Notes under the pieces: generated by a model
What the model saw: only the letters and a program-made list of their open reading frames with translations
Told to the model about the DNA's origin: nothing
Databases searched by the model: none
Program-made: the position numbers and the translations under genes
NCBI GenBank assembly: GCA_032716605.1
Contig: CM064560.1
Location: forward strand, 18,916,762 to 18,980,761
From: Paralithodes platypus
Taxonomy: Eukaryota; Arthropoda; Malacostraca; Decapoda; Lithodidae
Direction of reading: 5' to 3'
DNA: 64,000 bases
Shown here: positions 56,750 to 64,000 of the stretch, piece after piece
How the letters are laid out: each line of letters opens with the position of its first letter
How positions within the stretch are numbered: the first letter of the stretch is position 1

Positions 56750-57122
56750 TTAAGGGGAGACAGCCCGTTTTTCTGGTCCCTCTTCTTCCTCGTGTTTAGC
56801 CCCTTTTTGTTTTCAGATTTTATGAACGTTCGGCCCATTAGTTTGGCGATTTTAATACCTTTCACCCCATTTCATTGTCAATTTTAAGGCCTTTCGTGCA
56901 ATTTAGGTGTCGATTTTTTCCTGGCGAGCGAGAGCGAGCCTGAAATTTTAAGAGGAAGCGGCCTTCGGCCGGGACATTTTTCTACCGAAAAATGTACACA
57001 TTTATCTTGAATGGGGGTCTAGGGGGTGTTTCTAACCTTGATGAAGGTCTAGCAAGGAAACTAAGAAATATAGGAATAAATGAATTAATAGAAAAAAAGA
57101 AAAAAGGCCAATCTCCCCTTAA
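56750..57122 (-). mobile_element. Family B TTAA MITE
   Basis: TTAAGGGGAGACAGCCCG to ATCTCCCCTTAA; hairpins ggccttcggccgg and acatttttctaccgaaaaat; ctggcgagcgagagcgagcc. Lies 13 bp from the family E copy on its left. Confidence 0.9.
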
Positions 57123-57156
57123 ATGATGATATCCAAACACAATCAGTAAAGTTAGA

Positions 57157-57544
57157 TTAAGGGAACAGTGGTTATTTTGGGGGTCTATATATTTATATAC
57201 CGGGTATTAAGGGAACAGTGGTTACTTTGGGGGTCTATATATTTATATACCGGGTATTAAGGGAACAGTGGTTATTTTGGGGGTCTATATATTTATATAC
57301 CGGGTATTAAGGGAACAGTGGTTATTTTGGGGTCTATATATTTATATACCGGGTATTAAGGGAACAGTGGTTATTTTGGGGGTCTATATATTATAAGGGA
57401 ACAGTGGTTATTTTGGGGGTCTATATATTTATATACCGGGTATTAAGGGAACAGTGGTTATTTTGGGGGTCTATATATTTATATACCGGGTATTAAGGGA
57501 ACAGTGGTTATTTTGGGGGTCTATATATTTATATACCGGGTATT
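57157..57544. repeat. 50-bp minisatellite, about 8 copies, from family B end
   Basis: Unit ttaagggaacagtggttatt ttgggggtctatatatttat ataccgggta. It aligns with the family B left end (ttaaggggag..., ttggtctattaattcattta). One copy is cut short near 57390. Confidence 0.92.
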
Positions 57545-57857
57545 CATATATTTTTTAGTGTCCTCGCTAGATCTTCATCAAACTTAAACAAAGACTCCCT
57601 AGACCCCCTTCAAGATATATTTGTACATTTTTTCGATAGAAAAACTCGGCCAGTTTCTGTTAAAATTACAGGCTCGCTATCGCTCGCCAGTAAAAAAACG
57701 ACACCTAAATGACACGAAAGGTCTTAATATTGATATAGAAATGTGACGAAAGGTTTTAATCGACAAACTAATGGGGCGAATTTCTTAAAATCTGAAAACT
57801 AATGGGACAAAACATGAGGAAGAAAAGGGACCAGAAAAACTACCCATCTCCCCTTAA
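57157..57857 (+). mobile_element. Family B TTAA MITE with amplified left end
   Basis: Right end CTCCCCTTAA at 57857; core ggctcgctatcgctcgccag and the ggtcttaat motif repeats present. The first 50 bp has been tandemly repeated (57157-57544); with one unit only, the element would be about 365 bp, the usual B length. The ccggcc hairpin is shortened here. Confidence 0.72.
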
Positions 57858-59372
57858 ATGAGAAGAGGAACCTTACAAATGAGAAGAGTAACCTTACAAA
57901 TGAGAAGAGTAACCTTACAAATGAGAAGAGGAACCTTACAAATGAGAAGAGGAACCTTACAAATGAGAAGAGTAACCTTACAAATGAGAAGAGGAACCTT
58001 ACAAATGAGAAGAGGAACCTTACAAATGAGAAGAGTAACCTTACAAATGAGAAGAGTAACCTTACAAATGAGAAGAGGAACCTTACAAATGAGAAGAGGA
58101 ACCTTACAAATGAGAAGAGTAACCTTACAAATGAGAAGAGGAACCTTACAAATGAGAAGAGGAACCTTACAAATGAGAAGAGGAACCTTACAAATGAGAA
58201 GAGGAACCTTACAAATGAGAAGAGTAACCTTACAAATGAGAAGAGGAACCTTACAAATGAGAAGAGGAACCTTACAAATGAGAAGAGGAACCTTACAAAT
58301 GAGAAGAGGAACCTTACAAATGAGAAGAGGAACCTTACAAATGAGAAGAGTAACCTTACAAATGAGAAGAGTAACCTTACAAATGAGAAGAGGAACCTTA
58401 CAAATGAGAAGAGTAACCTTACAAATGAGAAGAGGAACCTTACAAATGAGAAGAGTAACCTTACAAATGAGAAGAGGAACCTTACAAATGAGAAGAGTAA
58501 CCTTACAAATGAGAAGAGGAACCTTACAAATGAGAAGAGGAACCTTACAAATGAGAAGAGTAACCTTACAAATGAGAAGAGGAACCTTACAAATGAGAAG
58601 AGGAACCTTACAAATGAGAAGAGTAACCTTACAAATGAGAAGAGGAACCTTACAAATGAGAAGAGGAACCTTACAAATGAGAAGAGGAACCTTACAAATG
58701 AGAAGAGTAACCTTACAAATGAGAAGAGTAACCTTACAAATGAGAAGAGGAACCTTACAAATGAGAAGAGTACCTTACAAATGAGAAGAGGAACCTTACA
58801 AATGAGAAGAGGAACCTTACAAATGAGAAGAGGAACCTTACAAATGAGAAGAGTAACCTTACAAATGAGAAGAGGACTTACAAATGAGAAGAGTAACCTT
58901 ACAAATGAGAAGAGGATTACAAATGAGAAGAGGAACCTTACAAATGAGAAGAGGAACCTTACAAATGAGAAGAGGAACCTTACAAATGAGAAGAGGAACC
59001 TTACAAATGAGAAGAGGAACCTTACAAATGAAGGAGTACCTTACAAATGAGAAGAGTAACTACAAATGAGAAGAGGACTTACAAATGAGAAGAGTAACCT
59101 TACAATGAGAAGGGCCTTACAAATGAGAGAGGAACCTTACAAATGAGAAGAGGAACCTTACAAATGAGAAGAGGAACCTTACAAATGAGAAGAGGAACCT
59201 TACAAATGAGAAGAGGAACCTTACAAATGAGAAGAGGAACCTTACAAATGAGAAGAGGAACCATACAAATGAGAAGAGGAACCTTACAAATGAGAAGTAA
59301 CCTTACACATGAAAAGAGGAACCTTACAAATGAGAAGAGGAACCTTACAAATGAGAAGAGGAACCTTACAAA
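57858..59372. repeat. 21-bp minisatellite, about 72 copies
   Basis: Unit aaatgagaagaggaacctta c, with gaggaa/gagtaa variants scattered; small deletions cluster at 58770-59130. It starts right at the TTAA of one family B copy and ends in another B piece. A 308-residue periodic frame (MRRGTLQ) across it is not a gene. Confidence 0.95.
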
Positions 59373-59532
59373 TGTACAAATATGCCTTGAAGGGGGGTCT
59401 TAGGGGTGGGGGTCTTAGGGGGGGGGGGGTCTTTTTTATAAGCATCTTGGAAGTCTAGGGAGGAAACTAAAAACAAACTATGATAAAATATATATATAAA
59501 TGGAGAGATAAATACGCCCATCCCCCCCTTAA
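59371..59532 (-). mobile_element. Family B MITE, partial
   Basis: aaatgtacaaatatgccttg, tctagggaggaaactaa and closing ccccccc TTAA correspond to the left part of family B in inverse. A G-rich expansion (59380-59430) replaces the usual ctagggggtg block. Confidence 0.7.
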
Positions 59533-59542
59533 GTCTGGGTGT

Positions 59543-61024
59543 TGTTACGTATCTTGATCCTCAAGTGGTTAACTTGATGAATCTAGATAGCACAGAGATA
59601 TATATTAAGGTATCAGTCAGCTGAAGGCAAAACAAAAGTAAAATCTAATAAAATAATTTCCTGTTGTTGCTTCCTTTCCTTTTGGATCTTAGGACTTAAT
59701 ATCCTTTATTGACTGATACTCTTTAATTATGAAAAATACTGAAACTAATTAAAGTCATGTAGTATTTATAAAGAATTATTATTTAACCGAAGCTTAGTAG
59801 GCTATGGTTATGAACCGAATAAGTTATAGCTAAAGAAGGACTATTAATTTTATAAAAAGTCTTGAAAGATAAATATTAAAGTAAGAATATTTCTGTCTCT
59901 TACCCTTTTTGAAATGAATAGATAGTTTTCTTCTGTCCTTTTATTTATATTTAATGTAATTATTCTTGGTTCTTGTCTTACGTTAATAGTATTATATTAT
60001 TATTATCATCAGGAGTAATATCAAAGTCACATAAAAAGTTAGATATATATTTAATAATTAGTTTAAATTTATTTCTTAACCACGTAACATTGAGGTTTGA
60101 TTATGAGTAAATAAAGTTACAGGATCGTTTCATAGATTCGATTCAGGTCTCACTCAAATAATATGAAAAGCAAAATATAATATTTTGAAGCAAAAGAATT
60201 TTCTTCAGCTTAGGAAATCACTATAAGTAATATTAACACAGCCATGTTAGTCTAAGGCGATATTACTAATACGAGACAATAGCATCACCGTACTAAGCAC
60301 CATTAAGCACTGTAAGCTTAATTCAAAGAAAATGAAAGAACTCGTAAGTATTAATATAAAACAATAGTATTACTTTCATCATAACCCAATTACTTAAAGA
60401 GTTGCTTTAGTCCACAAGTTAGTCAACTAAAATAGTTAAGTACATAATAGCGTTAACGTTAATTCCCAATCAAATAGTTAAACACATAATAGTAGTTCAC
60501 GGTATTCCCAATTAAATAGTTAAACACATTACACACATTAAACACATCACGTTAATTCCCAATCACATATCTCACTAACCAACATAACATAAGTGTTTAC
60601 ACCGAACACACTTAACACACATTTATATAATCTGACTGACAGTCACAATCCCATTATAATACTTCACCCCGTCTTCCTCCAGCTGCAAGTTCACCTTCCC
60701 CAACTCCAAATGAGACTGATTTGAATGCCCACAACTCGGGTCTTATATACCAAACAATGATGGTGTAGGAACGAATCAGGAGGCGGCGGGTGGTGCGCAC
60801 TCCAATCATAGCTCCTCGAATCACATAACAGGTGTGTCGTCCACTCACAGCTCCTGGCGTCGATCATACGTCATAGCATCGGTCATCGAGGTATGGGCGA
60901 GCTGGTATGGGGCGAGATGGTTTGCCCACTCGCTCGTTCGCTAGTCTGCTTCACCACTTGGGTAGTTTGGCTCCTTGAACTCTAATTCTAACTCTTAAAT
61001 TAACATACAGGGCTCCGTATGTCA
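59543..61024 (-). mobile_element. 3' LTR of the Gmr1-like retrotransposon
   Basis: Minus strand from TGACATACGGAGCCCTG (61024) to GATACGTAACA (59543), with TG...CA ends. A polypurine tract lies directly upstream on that strand. The TATA-like tatataaga is at 60750-60741. The 5' LTR is outside the window, so the ends are inferred from one copy. It holds no open frame of note and is AT-rich over 59600-60650. Confidence 0.7.
60741..60750 (-). promoter_or_regulatory. Possible LTR TATA box
   Basis: gtatataaga on the LTR sense strand, about 275 bp into the LTR. Confidence 0.4.
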
Positions 61025-61025
61025 G

Positions 61026-61036
61026 ACCTCCCCCCT
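61026..61036 (-). promoter_or_regulatory. Polypurine tract
   Basis: aggggggaggt on the minus strand, two bases before the TGACAT start of the 3' LTR; the usual primer site for plus-strand DNA synthesis in LTR elements. Confidence 0.65.
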
Positions 61037-61139
61037 AGAAAAGAGTTTAAGGAGTATAGTACATAATATTAAACATAATACATAAATAGATTCACCACCA
61101 GATTGGCAACAGCAAGATTATAATGAGGATATAAGAAGG

Positions 61140-61470
61140 ATATCACCCAAAGTAGGCAACGTCTCCAGGTACCACATCAGAACATAGCCGGAACGTAGCT
61201 GGAGCGTTATTCGAACTGCAAGGCATCTCACAGCTGAAGGCTTAAAAGCGCACTACAAAAGCATGATATTTACCTCGCTACAAGGGAGAGCTAATTGCCA
61301 AAATCCTCTCATTAAATTATACTTACTGCTGCATGAGGCCAAACTGGTAAATGCAATCTTTGATCCGTGGCAGTGGGTAGGTATCGTTCTTTGTGACAGC
61401 ATTGACTTGCCTATAGTCCCTACAAAACCTATGGCTCCCGTCTGGCTTTGACACAAGTATGACCGGACTA
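61140..61470 (-). pseudogene. RT remnant of the Gmr1-like element
   Basis: After the frame break at 61468 the minus strand still shows, in shifted frames, the N-terminal and palm pieces of a Ty3-type RT: SSPVILVSKPDGSH-type text near 61460, NLMRGFWQLALPCSE (61310-61270) and APATF near 61205. The Y-x-D-D position (about 61155) reads tac-ttt-ggg and is destroyed. RNase H and the rest of RT are absent; the polypurine tract follows within about 110 bp. Confidence 0.6.
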
Positions 61471-63393
61471 CTCCACTGGCTTAAGGCCCTTGTGATCAGC
61501 TGGTTTGAAAAAAATTAAGTCAAGCTCGACCTGCAGTATACTCCTGCGTTGTGGCGAGACACGGTAGGGGGATAGTTTAATGGGAGTTGCATCCCCTACG
61601 TCGATGTCGTGCACGGCCAAAGAAGTGAGCCCTGGAGTATCACGGAACACACTGGGAGACTGAGATAAAACAGAGATTAGTTGGTTCGCTTGATCAGAGG
61701 GAAGATGACATAGTTTAGATGGTAATTCCCTCAAAGCCACTGAATTATACTGAAAGTTGGATAGGCTACATGACAAGTCAAAGTCTGCATGGATACCTTC
61801 AGGCTCTGGAACAGTCTGTTGCGGGTCAGTAAGAGAACTGAAGACTTTGTCCGCACCAGGCTGCTCACAGGTCCTGACATTCACTGCCACAGTGGGAGAA
61901 TCTGGAGGAGAGGAATCAGGGGACCTATGGTAGGGCTTCAACATATTTATATGGAATACTTGCGTGGGCTTTCTCCTGTCTGGGGTAGTTACTAGATAAT
62001 CGGTAATGCTCACCCTCCGAATGATCTTATATGGGCCCCTGAACTTGGCAGATAAAGGTTGGCCAAAAAGGGGGAGCAGGACCAAAACCTCACGAGTAGC
62101 AAATAAAAGAAAAGGTACCCCCTTATCCCACTCAACTCCGGTCTCTGTACAATACTTACGTAACATTCCCTTTACTGTCTGATGATATCGTTCGAGAACC
62201 CCTTGACTCTCTGGGTGGTAGGTGCTAGACTTTACATGCTCGATACCCAACTCCTTCAGGGACTGCTGGAAAATGTTAGAGGTAAAATTAGTTCCTTGAT
62301 CACTTTGCACCTCATGGGGGAAACCCATTCTGGTGAAAAATTTGAGCAGTTCCTTGATTACAGTTGGAGCAGAGGTAGTCCTTAAGGGTATAGCCTCTGG
62401 GTAGCGAGTTGCCATGTCCATGATAGTTAATAAATAAATGTTACCTTGGGAAGTCTTAGGCAATGGGCCTACAATGTCCACTACCACCCGAGTAAAAGGA
62501 TTCTCGAAAACGGGCAAGGGCACCAGAGGATGTACAGGCACCTTCTGATTGGGTTTTCCTGTCATCTGGCAAGTGTGACACACTCTACAACACTCCACTA
62601 CATCTGCACGCATTCCTGGCCAGTAAAAGTGGGATCTGATTCTGTCTAGAGTTTTTCTCACACCTAGGTGTCCTGCCAATGGTATACAATGTGCCATTTC
62701 CATTATATCTCTACGACAAGGTTTGGGGACTACTACTTGATGGACGTCCCAAGCCCCGTCATCGATTGGTCTGTGTGGCGGCCTCCATCTTCGCCACAAT
62801 ACTCCTCCTTTGAGGTAGAAACATTCACCACCCTCCTTCTCGCATTCCTCTTCACTCACGGACCTGGCAGCTAACTCCTTGCATTCACTATCATCTCTCT
62901 GTAGCTCTACCAGGCCACTAGGACAATTTGGAGGGGTTTCATGGTCATCGTTAGGGTCAAGATGAGCCATAAAGGTGTCGGATAAATCCACCTCAGTCAC
63001 ATCATCAGGCACAGTTGGAGCATCATTCACACTCTCATCATCCCTTTCATCAACTCTTACATTCGGTACATTTCTGTCTGAGGGAACTGCTACTTGAGAC
63101 ATTGAACGTTTGTCAGCACACACAGGGAAAACAGTTGGCAACTCCTTGTCGAGCTCACCGGTTAGTGGCTCGTTAACAGGGGAAAGTGACAAAATGGGGT
63201 CTGGTCGGACCTTCTCACCTGCTACATCATTCCCCAAAAGGAGTGTTACCCCAGGCACAGGGATATCTTGGGACCTACACAAAGCTATGGTGGCCTCACC
63301 CTGTAGTAACTCACATTCAATTTCGCCTTTTACCAAGTATGCATAAAATGGCCTCCAGCACCTCTCATTACAACTGGTTCGCCAGGTGGGCAC
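61468..63393 (-). pseudogene. Integrase and RT start, Gmr1-type pol order
   Basis: A 641-codon minus-strand frame. Residues 41-66 (IPVPGVTLLLGNDVAGEKV) end the protease-side region. Integrase: zinc domain H235, H242, C272, C275; catalytic D306 (VVVDIVGPLP), D365 (SDQGTNFTS) and E401 (GVLERYHQ), a D-58-D-35-E spacing; GPY-type C-terminal domain KFRGPYKIIRR at 450-460 and FHINMLKPYH. An in-frame loss of the stretch between FATREV (431-436) and LVLLPLFG is likely, as that linker is usually much longer. After integrase, VHDIDVGDATPIKLSPYRVS (594-613) is the start of a Ty3-type RT. Thus integrase precedes RT. The first codons overlap the upstream frame and are out of phase. Confidence 0.85.
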
Positions 63394-64000
63394 TCAGTGT
63401 AAGGATTCACCATGAGGGTGCTAGTAGAACCTGTGTCTCTCAGAATTTTTACCTCATGCAAGCAACCATTTAATCTCACGTTGCCAGATGAAATAAAGGG
63501 ACGGTAACTGTCCTGCACTGATGGTGAAATTATTATTGGTTTAACCCTTGTGGGTTGCACCACACATGCTACTACACCCCTGTCTAGATGATTTACGTTA
63601 GCTGCTAGGTACTCCTTCTGTCGAGAGTCCTGCATTAAAGGAACTTTTGGTGCTAGGTACTCCTTCTGTCGGGAGTCCTGCATTAAAGGAACATTTGGTG
63701 CTAGGTACTCCTGTCGGGAGCCCTGCATTAAAGGCACACATGGAATTTGAGATACGGCGGCAACTGTCTGCCCCGATCTCTCGGTTTTTTCCTTGGCCCA
63801 GCACTGATAAGCTAGGTGGCCTCTCATGCCACAAAAAGTACATACTTTAGGGGATACGGGAAAGTTCCCTCTTTGAGCATTACTATTAGTTTGGGGCCCA
63901 CCTCTGTTACCATTGCCCTGAGTCGCATTTTTAGTTGGGGGAACAATTCTATTTTGGCTAGCTGGGGAAGACGTTATAGGCTTGTGACTGGGTCGGTCAG
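63330..64000 (-). pseudogene. Gag nucleocapsid end and protease, Gmr1-like element
   Basis: Open on the minus strand from the window edge to 63330. A CCHC zinc knuckle, CTFCGMRGHLAYQC, lies at 63842-63801 with exact C-x2-C-x4-H-x4-C spacing, preceded by a Gln/Asn/Pro-rich stretch. Next come two or three copies of a short repeat built on SFNAGLP or MQDSRQKEYLAP (63740-63600). The aspartic protease site is LRDTGSTSTLM (63443-63411). The frame then breaks near 63340, where the integrase frame takes over; the break looks like a simple 1-base shift rather than a programmed site, but a programmed shift is not excluded. The rest of gag is outside the window. Confidence 0.8.

Noticed and set aside
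57858..59372. CRISPR-like array
   Set aside because: Units are contiguous with no unique spacers; the other arrays here are also plain tandem repeats in eukaryotic DNA.
63330..63393. Programmed frameshift between protease and integrase frames
   Set aside because: No clear slippery heptamer or structure at the overlap, and the element is otherwise decayed; a chance 1-base indel is simpler.

Overview
The window looks like gene-poor nuclear DNA of a metazoan, most plausibly an arthropod and perhaps a decapod crustacean. This rests on the mix of repeats (Jockey/CR1/RTE-type LINEs, ZBED-type hAT, many MITEs, long GA/CT/TG/AT microsatellites) and on the lack of any bacterial or viral gene organisation. 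I found no convincing host gene, rRNA, functional tRNA or CRISPR array. Nearly every long open frame is either a transposable-element (TE) relic or the translation of a tandem repeat whose unit is a multiple of three.

Layout. 0-3 kb: a 41-43 bp minisatellite, AT-rich DNA and a LINE 3' scrap. 3.5-5.9 kb: a complete but decayed hAT transposon with a perfect 8-bp target duplication. 6-9.5 kb: tRNA-like SINEs and a Jockey-like LINE. 9.6-16.6 kb: minisatellites interleaved with small TTAA-flanked elements. 16.6-19.3 kb: two Jockey-like LINE pieces head to head. 20.8-25.8 kb: a DNA transposon with about 190-bp inverted ends carrying an XPG/FEN1-like nuclease gene (Academ-like), split by a LINE. 26-32 kb: a hAT-like non-autonomous element, a 1.83-kb solo LTR and LINE scraps. 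32.7-34.9 kb: a 27-bp satellite. 35-41 kb: CR1-type LINE fragments, two of which contain in-situ minisatellites, plus MITEs. 41-44 kb: MITEs and a second nuclease-transposon relic. 44.4-49.4 kb: an RTE-type LINE with a PHD-like finger, split by a SINE and by the second copy of the solo LTR (inverted relative to the first). 50-59.5 kb: LINE scraps, a CT tract, 44-, 50- and 21-bp arrays and more TTAA elements. 59.5-64 kb: the 3' part of a Ty3/gypsy-class element on the minus strand, with 3' LTR, polypurine tract and a pol gene in the order protease-integrase-RT (Gmr1-type).

Two themes tie the window together. First, several families of short non-autonomous elements (called A, B, E and I here) all sit between TTAA sites, as expected of piggyBac-type transposition; one family A insertion in a LINE can be removed on paper to give back the uninterrupted LINE frame. 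Second, most minisatellites here appear to have arisen by local amplification of a piece of a TE: LINE ORF, LINE 3' end, or MITE terminus. At least one has the same LINE continuing on both sides. All family and clade names are recognition from motifs only; no search was run.
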